A stretch of DNA of 64,000 bases, from assembly GCF_000262305.1 (NCBI RefSeq), contig NC_017910.1, positions 1,302,001 to 1,366,000 on the forward strand. Direction: 5' to 3'. The stretch comes from Shimwellia blattae DSM 4481 = NBRC 105725 (GTDB taxonomy: Bacteria; Pseudomonadota; Gammaproteobacteria; Enterobacterales; Enterobacteriaceae). The position numbers were made by a program, and so were the translations under genes. The first letter of the stretch is position 1. The number at the start of each line of letters is the position of its first letter. Positions 41,038 through 51,089 of this stretch are shown piece after piece. The notes beneath the pieces were generated by a model. That model ran no database searches, was not told where the DNA came from, and saw nothing but the letters and a program-made list of their open reading frames with translations.

Positions 41038-41754
41038 TTACGGGCGGGCGAGTGCCTGCGCTATGTGCTGTAGTGACTGGCGCTGGCGGCCTTCACCATC
41101 GAAATTATCCGGGCTCAGCCAGGCCATAAATGCCTGGTTGCGCCCGGGCCATTCCTTGTCGATTATCGAAAACCAGCTGGTGTCCCGGGTGCGGCCTTTG
41201 TAGACCAGCGCCTGGCGAAACAGCCCCTCAGCGTGAAAGCCCAGCCGGGTGGCCGCATGGCGGGAGGGCTGGTTGAGGCTGTCACATTTCCATTCGTAAC
41301 GCCGGTAGCCGAGCGTGTCGAAAACGTAGCGCATCAGCAGCCAGTGCGCTTCGGTTGCCATGCGGGTGCGTTGCAGGGCCGGTGAAAAATGAACGTGGCC
41401 CACTTCGACAATGCCGTTTTGCTGGTCGATGCGCATTAACGAAAATGTCCCCACCGGCTGCCCTGTATCCCGGGCGATAATCGTATAAAAGACCGGATCA
41501 TGGCTGGTGGCCATCTGCCCGGCCAGGGTCTGGTACTCCGCTTCTGAGGCCGGTGGCTGCTGGAAAAGCCACGTCCAGCTGCGGGGATCGGCCGCCTGCT
41601 GGTAGGCCCGGTACAGGGCACTGGCGTGCCCGGTGCTGAACGGCACCACCCGGCAATAGCGGCCTTCAAGGGTGACAGCCCCCGGGCGCGGGCGCGGCTG
41701 CCAGTCCGGCAGGGGATCGCCAACCGGCTGTCCCCACTGGTTTAACTGTGGCAT
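41038..41754 (-). CDS. GNAT-family N-acetyltransferase (RimJ/RimL type)
   Basis: This 238-residue cytoplasmic protein has a GNAT fold of the RimJ/RimL ribosomal-protein or small-molecule acetyltransferase type. Landmarks are LEGRYCRVVPF, YTIIARDTGQPVGTFSLMRI, the beta4 segment GIVEVGHVHFSPALQRTRMA with the acetyl-CoA loop, and YEWKCDSLNQPSRHAATRLG followed by EGLFRQALVYKGRTRD. The last pattern is shared with proteins annotated as GNAT transferases throughout proteobacteria. It is divergent from the MocR-type regulator across 103 bp, so that protein may regulate it. The substrate is unknown. Confidence 0.85.
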   Translation of the reverse strand: MPQLNQWGQPVGDPLPDWQPRPRPGAVTLEGRYCRVVPFSTGHASALYRAYQQAADPRSWTWLFQQPPASEAEYQTLAGQMATSHDPVFYTIIARDTGQPVGTFSLMRIDQQNGIVEVGHVHFSPALQRTRMATEAHWLLMRYVFDTLGYRRYEWKCDSLNQPSRHAATRLGFHAEGLFRQALVYKGRTRDTSWFSIIDKEWPGRNQAFMAWLSPDNFDGEGRQRQSLQHIAQALARP

Positions 41755-41814
41755 GAAGAACTCCTTACGTCATAATGAGGCCCCCAGACTAGCCAGATTG
41801 CTGGCCGGTAAAAA

Positions 41815-41844
41815 GTGCCATATAGTGCCAGTATGATGGTGCCA
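41815..41844. promoter_or_regulatory. Three GTGCCA direct repeats between the GNAT and MocR genes
   Basis: GTGCCA occurs at 41815-41820, 41825-41830 and 41839-41844. The first two copies are 10 bp apart, on the same helix face, and the third is 14 bp further on. MocR/GabR-type regulators usually bind direct repeats in the divergent promoter next to their own gene. This cluster is the likely operator; the assignment is inference from position and family behaviour. Confidence 0.5.
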
Positions 41845-41857
41845 CGAGCCTGCAGTT

Positions 41858-43312
41858 ATGAACCTTCCTGAACAGCAATTGATCCAGTTATTAGACCAGC
41901 CGCCACTGCGCGGGAGTGATGATACGCTCCACCGCACGCTCTACCTGCGCCTCAAGCAGGCGATCGTCGCCGGGCAACTGAAGGCCCACAGTAGCCTGCC
42001 CGGGGCGCGGCGCCTGGCGGCGGCCCTCGGGGTGTCGCGCAATACGCTGGAAACCGCACTGGAGCAACTGGTGGTGGAGGGGTATTTATGCCGGGACCGC
42101 CAGGGCTCCCGGGTGCTGGCACTGCCCCGGGCCGCACCGCCTGCGCCGGACAGCCGCGTGACCCTTGCCCGGCTGGCCGGGCGGATGCAGGCCCTGGCGG
42201 GATACCCGGCCCGGGGGGAGACGCCGCTGCTTTTGCAGCCCGGTTGCCCGTCGCTCCATGATTTTCCGCTTAACCACTGGCAGCGCTGCCGCCGTCACGC
42301 CCTGCAAAAGCAGGGTATGGAGGCGCTGGCCTACGGGCCGCCACTCGGGGAGCGGGTGCTGCGGGCGGCGGTGGCGCGCCATTTGTCGTTGTCCCGGGCG
42401 GTGCCCTGTGCGCCGGAGCAGGTGGTTATCACCCAGGGGAGCCGCCAGGCGCTGGATATCTGCGTGCAGCTGCTGACAAACCCGGGGGATATCGCCTGGG
42501 TTGAAAACCCCGGCTACCTCAGTGCCCAGGTGGCGTTCCGGACGGGCAACCTGACGCTGGTGCCGGTGGCGGTGGATGAAGAGGGCATTCTCCCGACACC
42601 GGGCCAGTGGCGCGATACCCCGCCCCGGCTTATCTATACTACGCCGTCTCACCAGTATCCGCTGGGCTGCGTGATGAGCGCCGCCCGGCGCCTGGCGCTG
42701 CTGGATAACGCCAGCCGCAACCAGAGCTGGATCATTGAGGATGACTACGACAGCGAGTTTCGCCACAGCGGGGATCCGGTGGCGGCCATGCAGGGCATGA
42801 TGGCGCAGCCGCCGGTGATTTACATGGGCACGTTCAGCAAAACCCTGTTTCCGTCGCTGGGGATCGGGTTTATGGTGCTGCCGCCACAGCTGATGCCGGC
42901 GGTGGCGTGGTTAAAGCCGCTGCTGCGCGGCGGGGACCGGCTGGCACAGCTGACGCTGGCTGAGTTTATTGAACGGGGGTACTACAGCCGCCATCTCGGT
43001 GCCATGCGTCGCCAGTACAGTGAGCGCCAGCAGCAACTGCGCCAGCTGCTGGCGGCGGAGATCCCGGTGGCACACCGCATCTCCGGGGGGAGCGGGGGGA
43101 TGCATCTGACGCTGCTCCTGCCCCAGGGGTGTGATGACGTTGCGCTGGTGCAACAACTGCACGCGGTGGGGGCTGGCCCGGCGGCGCTTTCGCGCTTTTA
43201 CCTGCCGGGGAGCGCGGTGCAGCCGGGCCTGGTGATAGGTTATGGTAACGGGCCGTTTTCCCGGCTGGAGGGGGCTGTCCGCCAGCTGGCGCGCCTGCTC
43301 CGGGCCGGTTAA
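41858..43312 (+). CDS. MocR/PdxR-family transcriptional regulator with aminotransferase domain
   Basis: This 484-residue protein combines an N-terminal GntR winged helix (about 20-90, LYLRLKQAIVAGQLKAHSSL and ALGVSRNTLETALEQLV) with a class I aminotransferase-like domain (about 125-480). The latter has VVITQGSRQALDIC, IIEDDYDSEFRH and the PLP-lysine segment GTFSKTLFPSLGIGFM with K328. MocR proteins sense PLP or amino-compound derivatives. The divergent GNAT gene is the most likely target, besides autoregulation. It ends 3 bp before the convergent yfaE stop codon. Specific ligand unknown. Confidence 0.88.
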   Translation: MNLPEQQLIQLLDQPPLRGSDDTLHRTLYLRLKQAIVAGQLKAHSSLPGARRLAAALGVSRNTLETALEQLVVEGYLCRDRQGSRVLALPRAAPPAPDSRVTLARLAGRMQALAGYPARGETPLLLQPGCPSLHDFPLNHWQRCRRHALQKQGMEALAYGPPLGERVLRAAVARHLSLSRAVPCAPEQVVITQGSRQALDICVQLLTNPGDIAWVENPGYLSAQVAFRTGNLTLVPVAVDEEGILPTPGQWRDTPPRLIYTTPSHQYPLGCVMSAARRLALLDNASRNQSWIIEDDYDSEFRHSGDPVAAMQGMMAQPPVIYMGTFSKTLFPSLGIGFMVLPPQLMPAVAWLKPLLRGGDRLAQLTLAEFIERGYYSRHLGAMRRQYSERQQQLRQLLAAEIPVAHRISGGSGGMHLTLLLPQGCDDVALVQQLHAVGAGPAALSRFYLPGSAVQPGLVIGYGNGPFSRLEGAVRQLARLLRAG

Positions 43313-43315
43313 GGC

Positions 43316-43576
43316 TCAGATCCCGATTTCGATATCGCCCCGTGCCCGGCAGCAGCAGGGCAGGATCTCGCCGGGCTGAATAAACGCCAGCGGCTCGGTG
43401 AGCCACTCGACCTCGCCAGAGACCAGGCGGGTGCGGCAGGCGCCACAGTAGCCGGAGCGGCACTGATACTCCACCTGCACATTGCGCGACTCAAGCGCTG
43501 CCAGCAGAGAAGGGTGCTCCTCTGGCTGGCAGATAAGCTCTGCGCCGCTAAGACATAATGTGATGCGATGTTTCAT
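43316..43576 (-). CDS. yfaE: [2Fe-2S] ferredoxin YfaE (NrdB diferric-tyrosyl cofactor maintenance)
   Basis: This 86-residue plant-type ferredoxin has the ligand pattern CRSGYCGACRTRL (three cysteines at about 39-47) plus a fourth in LPCCCRARG. In E. coli YfaE reduces the diferric cluster of NrdB so that its tyrosyl radical can be regenerated. It lies 4 bp after nrdB on the same strand, consistent with an nrdAB-yfaE operon. Confidence 0.95.
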   Translation of the reverse strand: MKHRITLCLSGAELICQPEEHPSLLAALESRNVQVEYQCRSGYCGACRTRLVSGEVEWLTEPLAFIQPGEILPCCCRARGDIEIGI

Positions 43577-43580
43577 TGGC

Positions 43581-44711
43581 TTACAGCTGGAAGTTACTCA
43601 GATCGTCAGTGTCGATTTCCGCATCGATCTGGCCTACCAGGTAGGAGCTCACTTCCACTTCCTGCGGTGCAACCTGGACGTTGTCCGACACCAGCCAGGC
43701 GTTGATCCAGGGGATCGGGTTGGAGCGGGTCTGGAACGGCAGATCAAGCCCCACCGCCTGCATGCGGATATTGGTGATGTACTCCACATACTGGCAGAGA
43801 ATATCTTTGTTCAGGCCAATCATGGAGCCGTCGCGGAACAGGTAGTCTGCCCACTCTTTTTCCTGCTGGGCCGCCATCACGAACAGGTCATAGCACTGCT
43901 GCTGGCATTCGGCGGCAATTTCGGCCATTTCCGGATCGTCCTGGCCGGAGCGCATTAAATTCAGCATATGCTGGGTGCCGGTCAGGTGCAGGGCTTCGTC
44001 GCGGGCGATAAGTTTGATGATTTTGGCGTTGCCCTCCATCAGTTCGCGCTCGGCAAAGGCAAAAGAGCAGGCGAAGCTGACATAAAAGCGGATGGCTTCC
44101 AGGGCGTTAACGCTCATCAGGCACAGGTAGAGCTGCTTTTTCAGGGCGCGCAGGCTGACGGTCACGGTTTTGCCGTTTACCGTGTGGGTGCCTTCCCCCA
44201 GTAAGTGCCAGTAGCTGGTCATTTCGATAAGCGAATCATAGTAGGTCGAAATGTCTTTGGCGCGCTTGAGGATCTCTTCGTTGGTGACGATATCGTCAAA
44301 CACGATGGCCGGATCATTAACGATATTGCGAATGATATGGGTGTAAGAGCGGGAGTGGATAGTTTCTGAGAATGCCCAGGTCTCGACCCAGGTTTCCAGC
44401 TCAGGGATGGAGATCAGCGGTAACAGCGCCACGTTCGGGCTGCGCCCCTGAATGGAGTCCAGCAGGGTCTGGTATTTCAGGTTGCTGAGGAAAATGTGTT
44501 TTTCGTGCTCAGGCAGCGCCTGGAAATCGATACGGTCCCGGGAGACATCCACTTCTTCCGGACGCCAGAAGAAGGAGAGCTGCTTTTCAATCAGCTTTTC
44601 GAAAATGTCATATTTCTGCTGGTCGTAACGGGCCACGTTAACCGGCTGACCAAAGAACATAGGTTCCTGTAGCGGGTCATTTTTCGTCTGTGAAAAGGTG
44701 GTGTAAGACAT
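43581..44711 (-). CDS. nrdB: Class Ia ribonucleotide reductase beta subunit NrdB
   Basis: NrdB is the radical-generating subunit. It is 376 residues, as in E. coli. The radical tyrosine lies in [15 protein letters not shown]. Iron ligands are expected in [13 protein letters not shown], in the SETIHS segment and in [15 protein letters not shown]. The C-terminal tail TDDLSNFQL is the NrdA-docking peptide. It lies 71 bp downstream of nrdA, with a GC-rich hairpin in the gap, and just upstream of yfaE. Confidence 0.98.
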   Translation of the reverse strand: MSYTTFSQTKNDPLQEPMFFGQPVNVARYDQQKYDIFEKLIEKQLSFFWRPEEVDVSRDRIDFQALPEHEKHIFLSNLKYQTLLDSIQGRSPNVALLPLISIPELETWVETWAFSETIHSRSYTHIIRNIVNDPAIVFDDIVTNEEILKRAKDISTYYDSLIEMTSYWHLLGEGTHTVNGKTVTVSLRALKKQLYLCLMSVNALEAIRFYVSFACSFAFAERELMEGNAKIIKLIARDEALHLTGTQHMLNLMRSGQDDPEMAEIAAECQQQCYDLFVMAAQQEKEWADYLFRDGSMIGLNKDILCQYVEYITNIRMQAVGLDLPFQTRSNPIPWINAWLVSDNVQVAPQEVEVSSYLVGQIDAEIDTDDLSNFQL

Positions 44712-44782
44712 GAATTAAGATCCTGTTCGCCAGGGGGCTTCCCCTGGCCGAATAAAGCGGCCGCCAGGGGCGGCCCGGTTAA

Positions 44783-47068
44783 TCAGATTTTGCATGCGCC
44801 GCTTTCGCAGCCGTCGTCCTGGATGGAGGGCACCAGGTCATCCTGGTTATCTTCGGCCCCATCACGCGTGTTCTGATAGTAAAGGGTTTTGACCCCGAAT
44901 TTATAGGCGGTGAGCAAATCTTTGAGCAGTTGCTGCATCGGCACCTTGCCGGACGGGAAACGTGCCGGATCGTAGTTGGTGTTAGCCGAAATAGCCTGGT
45001 CGATAAACTTCTGCATAATGCCCACCAGCTGCAGGTAGCCGTCGTTGCTACCCATATCCCACAGCAGTTCATACTGGTCTTTGAGCTGCTCGTAGTCCGG
45101 CACCACCTGGCGCAGGATCCCGTCTTTTGAGGCTTTAATACTGATATGGCCGCGCGGTGGTTCAATACCGTTAGTGGCGTTTGAGATCTGGGATGAGGTC
45201 TCAGACGGCATCAGGGCGGAGAGGGTAGAGTTGCGCAGACCATGGGTTTTAATGGATTCACGCAGGGCTTCCCAGTCGTAATGCAGCGGCTCCTGGCAGA
45301 TGTTATCGAGATCTTTTTTGTAGCTGTCGATGGGCAGCACGCCTTTGGCGTAGGTGGTTTCGTTAAACCACGGGCAGGCCCCTTGCTCTTTCGCCAGCTC
45401 GTTAGAGGCTTTCAGCAGGTAATACTGAATGGCTTCAAAGGCTTTGTGGGTCAGATTATTGGCGCTGCCGTCTGAGTAGCGCACCCCGTGTTTTGCCAGG
45501 TAGTAGGCGAAGTTAATCACCCCTATCCCCAGGGTACGGCGGCCCATGGCACCGCGTCGGGCGGCCGGGATCGGGTAGTCCTGGTAGTCCAGCAGGGCAT
45601 CCAGGGCGCGTACTGCCAGGGTGGCCAGCTCTTCCAGCTCATCAAGGCTGCTGATGGCGCCAAGGTTGAACGCAGACAGCGTACACAGGGCGATTTCGCC
45701 GCTCTCGTCGTTGACATCTTCCAGCGGTTTGGTGGGCAGGGCGATTTCCAGGCACAGGTTGGACTGGCGCACCGGGGCGATGGCCGGGTCAAACGGGCTG
45801 TGGGTATTGCAGTGATCCACGTTCTGGATGTAGATACGCCCGGTCGAGGCGCGCTCCTGCATCATCAGTGAAAACAGCTCAGCGGCTTTAACGCGCTGTT
45901 TGCGGATGCTGTCGTCCTGCTCATAGCGGGTATACAGGCGCTCAAACTCATCCTGATCGGCAAAGAACGCATCATACAGCCCCGGAACGTCTGACGGGCT
46001 GAACAGGGTAATATCGCCGCCTTTCAGCAGCCGGGTATACATCAGTTTGTTGATCTGCACCCCGTAGTCCATATGGCGCACGCGGTTGCCTTCAACACCC
46101 CGGTTGTTCTTCAGCACCAGCAGGCTTTCCACTTCCAGGTGCCACATCGGGTAGAACAGCGTTGCGGCCCCACCGCGTACCCCCCCCTGAGAGCAGGATT
46201 TTACTGCCGTCTGGAAGTGTTTGTAGAACGGAATACACCCGGTGTGGAAGGCTTCCCCGCCGCGAATCGGGCTGCCCAGGGCACGGATACGCCCGGCGTT
46301 AATACCGATACCGGCACGCTGGGAGACATATTTCACAATGGCGCTGGAGGTGGCGTTAATGGAGTCCAGACTGTCGCCGCACTCAATCAGCACGCAGGAG
46401 CTGAACTGACGGGTTGGCGTGCGCACCCCGGACATGATCGGCGTGGGCAGCGAAATCTTAAAGGTGGAGACCGCGTCATAGAAGCGTTTTACGTAATCAA
46501 GACGGGTTTCGCGCGGGTAGCCGGAGAACAGGCACGCGGCCACCAGCATATACAGGAACTGGGCGCTTTCGTAGATTTCACCGGTGACCCGGTTCTGGGC
46601 CAGGTATTTACCTTCCAGCTGTTTTACCGCCGCGTAAGAGAAGTTCATATCGCGCCAGTGGTCGATAAAACTGTCCATCTGCTGGAACTCTTCTTCCGTG
46701 TAGTCCTCCAGCAGATGTTTGTCATATTTCCCCATTTCAACCATTTTGACGACATGATCGAACAGTTTCGGGGGTTCAAACTGACCATAGGCTTTTTTAC
46801 GCAGGTGGAAGATGGCCAGGCGCGCCGCCATGTACTGGTAGTCCGGCGCCTCGCGGGAGATAAGATCCGCCGCGGCTTTGATAATCGTCTCGTGAATGTC
46901 AGACGTTCTGATACCGTCATAAAACTGAATATGTGAACGCAGCTCAACCTGAGAGACGGAAACGTTGTGTAAACCTTCCGCTGCCCAGTCCAGTACGCGG
47001 TGGATCTTATCCAGATTGATGCGCTCGGTGGCTCCGTTGCGCTTAGTCACCATCAGACTCTGATTCAT
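44783..47068 (-). CDS. nrdA: Class Ia ribonucleotide reductase alpha subunit NrdA
   Basis: NrdA is the catalytic subunit converting ribonucleoside diphosphates to deoxyribonucleotides. It has 761 residues, the E. coli length. The N-terminal ATP-cone (about 5-95, VTKRNGATERINLDKIHRV) carries the dATP/ATP activity site. Catalytic cysteines are in FSSCVLIECGD and in the SNLCLEIALPT and ALCTLSAFNL segments. The C-terminal redox pair is in GCESGACKI. The upstream region has DnaA and NrdR boxes (47136-47204), the expected cell-cycle and dATP-responsive control. Confidence 0.98.
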   Translation of the reverse strand: MNQSLMVTKRNGATERINLDKIHRVLDWAAEGLHNVSVSQVELRSHIQFYDGIRTSDIHETIIKAAADLISREAPDYQYMAARLAIFHLRKKAYGQFEPPKLFDHVVKMVEMGKYDKHLLEDYTEEEFQQMDSFIDHWRDMNFSYAAVKQLEGKYLAQNRVTGEIYESAQFLYMLVAACLFSGYPRETRLDYVKRFYDAVSTFKISLPTPIMSGVRTPTRQFSSCVLIECGDSLDSINATSSAIVKYVSQRAGIGINAGRIRALGSPIRGGEAFHTGCIPFYKHFQTAVKSCSQGGVRGGAATLFYPMWHLEVESLLVLKNNRGVEGNRVRHMDYGVQINKLMYTRLLKGGDITLFSPSDVPGLYDAFFADQDEFERLYTRYEQDDSIRKQRVKAAELFSLMMQERASTGRIYIQNVDHCNTHSPFDPAIAPVRQSNLCLEIALPTKPLEDVNDESGEIALCTLSAFNLGAISSLDELEELATLAVRALDALLDYQDYPIPAARRGAMGRRTLGIGVINFAYYLAKHGVRYSDGSANNLTHKAFEAIQYYLLKASNELAKEQGACPWFNETTYAKGVLPIDSYKKDLDNICQEPLHYDWEALRESIKTHGLRNSTLSALMPSETSSQISNATNGIEPPRGHISIKASKDGILRQVVPDYEQLKDQYELLWDMGSNDGYLQLVGIMQKFIDQAISANTNYDPARFPSGKVPMQQLLKDLLTAYKFGVKTLYYQNTRDGAEDNQDDLVPSIQDDGCESGACKI

Positions 47069-47135
47069 ACCAATTATACCTGTCCGTGAATTACCGGTGA
47101 AAATGAAATACCCGCCGTATCCTCCAAACCGATGT

Positions 47136-47156
47136 TGTGGATAAGGCTGGGGATAA
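47136..47156. promoter_or_regulatory. Two DnaA boxes in the nrdA promoter region
   Basis: TGTGGATAA (47136-47144) is the reverse complement of the perfect DnaA box TTATCCACA, and TGGGGATAA (47148-47156) is a one-mismatch copy. They lie 68-88 bp upstream of the nrdA start. DnaA control of nrdAB is known in E. coli. Confidence 0.75.
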
Positions 47157-47204
47157 ATACTATATATAGGGGGTGTGCTTTACGATTAACGCTATATGGT
47201 GAGT
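47157..47204. promoter_or_regulatory. Pair of NrdR boxes upstream of nrdA
   Basis: ATACTATATATAGGGG (47157-47172) and ACGCTATATGGTGAGT (47189-47204) resemble the NrdR box ACACTATATATAGTGT. They are exactly 32 bp apart, about three helical turns, which is the typical NrdR spacing. They probably overlap the nrdA core promoter and mediate repression when dATP is high. Confidence 0.7.
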
Positions 47205-47373
47205 TATTCTAGTCGGGATTCTTTTCAGTACAAGGCTTGCATTCGGGGTTAATTTAAGGTTGCGGCAGGTAAAAAAAGAGTAAGTCCGCATCCCGTAAGG
47301 GCTGGAGGAAAGTCAATAAGAGGGAATTTTTTTATGAAAATTGATCGAGTGCTGATTTCTTCAACGACATGGT
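47205..47373. other. Non-coding spacer between the nrdA promoter and the ubiG terminator
   Basis: Together with the boxes to its left and the terminator to its right, this belongs to a 353-bp gene-free gap. I see no ORF or RNA gene in it. The -35 side of the nrdA promoter and upstream activator sites would lie here. Confidence 0.4.
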
Positions 47374-47401
47374 GAAAAGCGCGACTTGATGTCGCGCAAT
47401 T
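47374..47401 (-). terminator. Rho-independent terminator after ubiG
   Basis: On the minus strand, GCGCGAC-ATCAA-GTCGCGC is a perfect 7-bp stem followed by TTTTC. It lies 25-45 bp downstream of the ubiG stop codon. Confidence 0.7.
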
Positions 47402-47421
47402 TTCAGGACAGAGGTCGTACC

Positions 47422-48156
47422 TCACGCGGGCATTTTGTGCTGTGTGTGCAACATATAGTTAACGTCCACCCCGGGGCCGAGGCTGAAATGGTCGGTCAGC
47501 GGGTTGTAATGCAGGCCGGTGATGTGGCGCTCCTGCAACTGGCCGGTGGCGTCTACCCAGCCCAGCAGCTCGGCTGGTTTAATAAACTTTTTAATATCGT
47601 GGGTGCCTTTGGGCACCATGCGCAGCACATACTCCGCGCCGACCACGGCCATCAGCCAGGCTTTGCCGTTGCGGTTAATGGTCGAGAAAAAGACATGGCC
47701 GCCGGGTTTTACCAGCCTGGCGCAGGCGCGGACCACCGAGGCGGGATCGGGCACATGCTCCAGCATCTCCATACAGGTCACCACGTCATACTCGCCGCTG
47801 TGCTGTGCGGCGTGCTCTTCGACTGTCTGCTGGATATATTCAACCGCCATGCCGCTTTCCAGCGCGTGCAGGCGGGCGACCAGCAGCGGCTCCGCCCCCA
47901 TATCCAGCCCGGTCACATTCGCCCCTTCCCGGGCCATGCTCTCAGCCAGGATGCCCCCGCCGCAGCCCACATCGAGGACTTTTTTGCCGAATAACCCGCC
48001 GCTGCGGCTGTTGATATAGCCCAGGCGCAAAGGGTTGATACGGTGTAACGGTTTGAATTCACCTTCCATATCCCACCAGCGCGATGCCACGGCTTCAAAT
48101 TTGGCAATTTCGGCCTGGTCAACGTTTTGCGGGGTCTGCGGATGCTCGGTGTTCAT
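47422..48156 (-). CDS. ubiG: Ubiquinone biosynthesis O-methyltransferase UbiG
   Basis: UbiG is a SAM-dependent methyltransferase that performs both O-methylations in ubiquinone synthesis. The 244-residue form (240 in E. coli) starts [14 protein letters not shown], aligned with the E. coli N-terminus. An upstream ATG 7 codons earlier sits on the Shine-Dalgarno and was not used. The SAM motif [19 protein letters not shown] is at about residues 60-78. [14 protein letters not shown] and [15 protein letters not shown] are also conserved. The gene is divergent from gyrA. Confidence 0.95.
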   Translation of the reverse strand: MNTEHPQTPQNVDQAEIAKFEAVASRWWDMEGEFKPLHRINPLRLGYINSRSGGLFGKKVLDVGCGGGILAESMAREGANVTGLDMGAEPLLVARLHALESGMAVEYIQQTVEEHAAQHSGEYDVVTCMEMLEHVPDPASVVRACARLVKPGGHVFFSTINRNGKAWLMAVVGAEYVLRMVPKGTHDIKKFIKPAELLGWVDATGQLQERHITGLHYNPLTDHFSLGPGVDVNYMLHTQHKMPA

Positions 48157-48330
48157 TCGGGATAGTGCTCCTTGATTCATGGCCGTGGGACGGACACTGT
48201 TGCTGATGGGTATACCGGCACTATGTTGCAACATTGTGGGCGCGATTGCACCTGCCGCGCGCGGGTTATCGCCCGTTGTGGACAACACCGGGAAAAAGCG
48301 CGGAGAAAGGGGCCGGGAAACGCTATCAGG

Positions 48331-48361
48331 TTTACCGCTCCTTTGGCGGTTGTGTTATAAT
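48331..48361 (+). promoter_or_regulatory. gyrA promoter
   Basis: The -10 is a perfect TATAAT at 48356-48361, followed by TTGCGACCTTTGAATCCGGG, which is very like the E. coli gyrA leader as I recall it. The -35 is weak (TTTACC 48331-48336 or TACCGC 48333-48338). A weak -35 with a GC-containing discriminator suits the known induction of gyrase genes by DNA relaxation. Confidence 0.6.
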
Positions 48362-48405
48362 TTGCGACCTTTGAATCCGGGACACTATAGAGGGATAGCG
48401 GTTAC

Positions 48406-51042
48406 ATGAGCGACCTTGCCAGAGAAATAACACCGGTCAACATTGAGGAAGAGCTGAAAAGCTCGTATCTGGATTATGCTATGTCGGTTATTGTCGGCCG
48501 TGCATTGCCAGATGTCCGAGATGGACTGAAACCGGTACACCGTCGCGTATTATACGCCATGAACGTGTTGGGCAACGACTGGAACAAAGCCTACAAAAAA
48601 TCCGCCCGTGTCGTTGGCGACGTCATCGGTAAATACCACCCCCATGGTGATTCCGCCGTTTACGATACCATTGTGCGTATGGCGCAGCCTTTTTCTCTGC
48701 GCTACATGCTGGTAGATGGCCAGGGTAACTTTGGTTCCATTGACGGTGACTCCGCGGCAGCAATGCGTTATACGGAAATCCGTATGGCGAAGATTGCCCA
48801 TGAGCTGATGGCCGATCTGGAAAAAGAGACCGTAGACTTCGTTGACAACTACGACGGCACGGAAAAAATCCCCGACGTTATGCCAACCAAGATCCCTAAC
48901 CTGCTGGTTAACGGCTCTTCCGGTATCGCGGTGGGTATGGCGACCAATATTCCGCCCCACAACCTGAGCGAAGTGATCAACGGGTGCCTGGCCTATATCG
49001 ATGATGAGTCCATCAGCATCGAAGGGCTGATGGAGCACATCCCGGGGCCAGACTTCCCGACCGCCGCCATTATTAATGGCCGCCGTGGTATTGAAGAGGC
49101 TTACCGGACTGGTCGCGGCAAAATCTATATCCGCGCCCGCGCGGAAGTGGAAACCGACGCCAAAACCGGCCGCGAAACGATCATCGTGCATGAAATTCCG
49201 TATCAGGTGAACAAAGCGCGCCTGATCGAAAAAATCGCCGAGCTGGTGAAAGACAAGCGCGTTGAGGGCATCAGCGCCCTGCGCGATGAGTCTGACAAAG
49301 ACGGGATGCGCATTGTTATTGAGATTAAACGCGACGCAGTAGGCGAAGTGGTGCTCAATAACCTGTACTCCCAGACCCAGATGCAGGTTTCCTTCGGTAT
49401 CAATATGGTGGCCCTGTATCACGGCCAGCCGAAGATCCTCAATCTTAAAGAAATTATCGAAGCGTTCGTGCGCCACCGCCGTGAAGTGGTGACCCGCCGT
49501 ACTATCTTCGAACTGCGCAAAGCCCGGGACCGGGCGCACATCCTTGAAGCCCTGGCCGTTGCGCTGGCCAATATCGACCCGATTATCGAGCTTATCCGCA
49601 ACGCGCCGACCCCGGCAGAAGCCAAAGCCGGGCTGGTTGCCCGCCCGTGGGATCTGGGTAATGTGGCGGCCATGCTGGAAAGCGCCGGTGACGACGCGGC
49701 CCGCCCGGAATGGCTGGAGCCCCAGTACGGTATCCGCGACGGTCAGTATTATCTGACCGAGCAGCAGGCTCAGGCTATCCTTGATCTGCGCCTGCAGAAG
49801 CTGACCGGCCTTGAGCATGAAAAGCTGCTTGATGAATACAAAGAGCTGCTGCTCCAGATTGCGGAACTGCTGCATATCCTCGGCAGCGCTGAGCGCCTGA
49901 TGGAAGTTATCCGCGAAGAGCTGGTGCTGATTCGCGATCAGTTCGGCGATGTGCGCCGCACCGAAATTACAGCCAACAGCGCCGATATTAATATCGAAGA
50001 TCTGATTAATCAGGAAGATGTGGTGGTGACCCTGTCTCACCAGGGGTATGTCAAATACCAGCCGCTGTCTGATTATGAAGCCCAGCGCCGTGGTGGTAAG
50101 GGTAAATCGGCTGCCCGCATTAAAGAAGAAGACTTTATCGACCGTCTGCTGGTGGCAAACACCCACGATACGATCCTGTGCTTCTCCAGCCGCGGGCGTC
50201 TGTACTGGATGAAAGTTTACCAGCTGCCGGAAGCCAGCCGTGGCGCCCGTGGGCGTCCGATTGTCAACCTGCTGCCGCTGGAGCAGGACGAACGCATTAC
50301 CGCCATTCTGCCGGTACGCGAATACGAAGAAGGCGTGAACGTCTTTATGGCGACCGCCAGCGGCACCGTGAAGAAAACCGCGCTTACCGAGTTCAGCCGT
50401 CCGCGCTCTGCGGGGATTATCGCGGTTAACCTGAACGAGGGCGATGAGCTTATCGGCGTGGATCTGACCTGTGGCTCTGACGAGGTCATGCTGTTCTCTG
50501 CCGCCGGTAAAGTGGTGCGCTTTAAAGAGGACGCCGTGCGTGCCATGGGTCGTACCGCCACCGGGGTGCGCGGTATTAAGCTGGCCGATGGCGACAGCGT
50601 GGTATCGCTGATTATTCCGCGTGGTGAAGGCTCAATTCTGACGGTGACCCAGAACGGTTACGGTAAACGTACTGCGGCCCAGGAATACCCCACCAAATCC
50701 CGCGCCACCCAGGGGGTTATCTCCATTAAGGTGACCGAGCGCAACGGGAATGTTGTCGGGGCGGTACAGGTTGATGACGCCGACCAGATAATGATGATTA
50801 CCGACGCGGGCACGCTGGTGCGCACCCGGGTTTCTGAGGTGAGCATTGTGGGCCGTAACACCCAGGGTGTGATTCTTATCCGTACTGCGGAAGATGAGCA
50901 CGTGGTGGGTCTGCAGCGCGTGGCCGAGCCGGTAGACGACGAAGAGCTGGACAGCATCGACGGTAGCGTTGCCGAAGGGGAGGAGGATATCGCCCCGGAA
51001 GTGGACGGCGACGACGATGTTGCGGACGAAACGGACGAATAA
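48406..51042 (+). CDS. gyrA: DNA gyrase subunit A
   Basis: GyrA is the type II topoisomerase subunit that breaks and rejoins DNA. It is 878 residues (875 in E. coli). The catalytic tyrosine is Y122 ([10 protein letters not shown]). The quinolone-resistance region reads [10 protein letters not shown] with S83 and D87, the susceptible residues. The C-terminal domain carries the GyrA box [11 protein letters not shown] and six beta-pinwheel blades, and ends in an acidic tail ([13 protein letters not shown]). It is divergent from ubiG, and a terminator follows 21 bp after the stop codon. Confidence 0.98.
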   Translation: MSDLAREITPVNIEEELKSSYLDYAMSVIVGRALPDVRDGLKPVHRRVLYAMNVLGNDWNKAYKKSARVVGDVIGKYHPHGDSAVYDTIVRMAQPFSLRYMLVDGQGNFGSIDGDSAAAMRYTEIRMAKIAHELMADLEKETVDFVDNYDGTEKIPDVMPTKIPNLLVNGSSGIAVGMATNIPPHNLSEVINGCLAYIDDESISIEGLMEHIPGPDFPTAAIINGRRGIEEAYRTGRGKIYIRARAEVETDAKTGRETIIVHEIPYQVNKARLIEKIAELVKDKRVEGISALRDESDKDGMRIVIEIKRDAVGEVVLNNLYSQTQMQVSFGINMVALYHGQPKILNLKEIIEAFVRHRREVVTRRTIFELRKARDRAHILEALAVALANIDPIIELIRNAPTPAEAKAGLVARPWDLGNVAAMLESAGDDAARPEWLEPQYGIRDGQYYLTEQQAQAILDLRLQKLTGLEHEKLLDEYKELLLQIAELLHILGSAERLMEVIREELVLIRDQFGDVRRTEITANSADINIEDLINQEDVVVTLSHQGYVKYQPLSDYEAQRRGGKGKSAARIKEEDFIDRLLVANTHDTILCFSSRGRLYWMKVYQLPEASRGARGRPIVNLLPLEQDERITAILPVREYEEGVNVFMATASGTVKKTALTEFSRPRSAGIIAVNLNEGDELIGVDLTCGSDEVMLFSAAGKVVRFKEDAVRAMGRTATGVRGIKLADGDSVVSLIIPRGEGSILTVTQNGYGKRTAAQEYPTKSRATQGVISIKVTERNGNVVGAVQVDDADQIMMITDAGTLVRTRVSEVSIVGRNTQGVILIRTAEDEHVVGLQRVAEPVDDEELDSIDGSVAEGEEDIAPEVDGDDDVADETDE

Positions 51043-51063
51043 TCCGATTTACGCTGTATACAG

Positions 51064-51089
51064 AGGGCCGGTTATCCGGCCCTTTTTTT
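51064..51089 (+). terminator. Rho-independent terminator after gyrA
   Basis: AGGGCCGG-TTAT-CCGGCCCT is a perfect 8-bp stem with a TTAT loop and a run of T directly after. Confidence 0.9.

Noticed and set aside
48550..50166. 538-codon open frame antisense to gyrA
   Set aside because: It is a shadow of gyrA; the gyrA frame is fully supported by conserved motifs.
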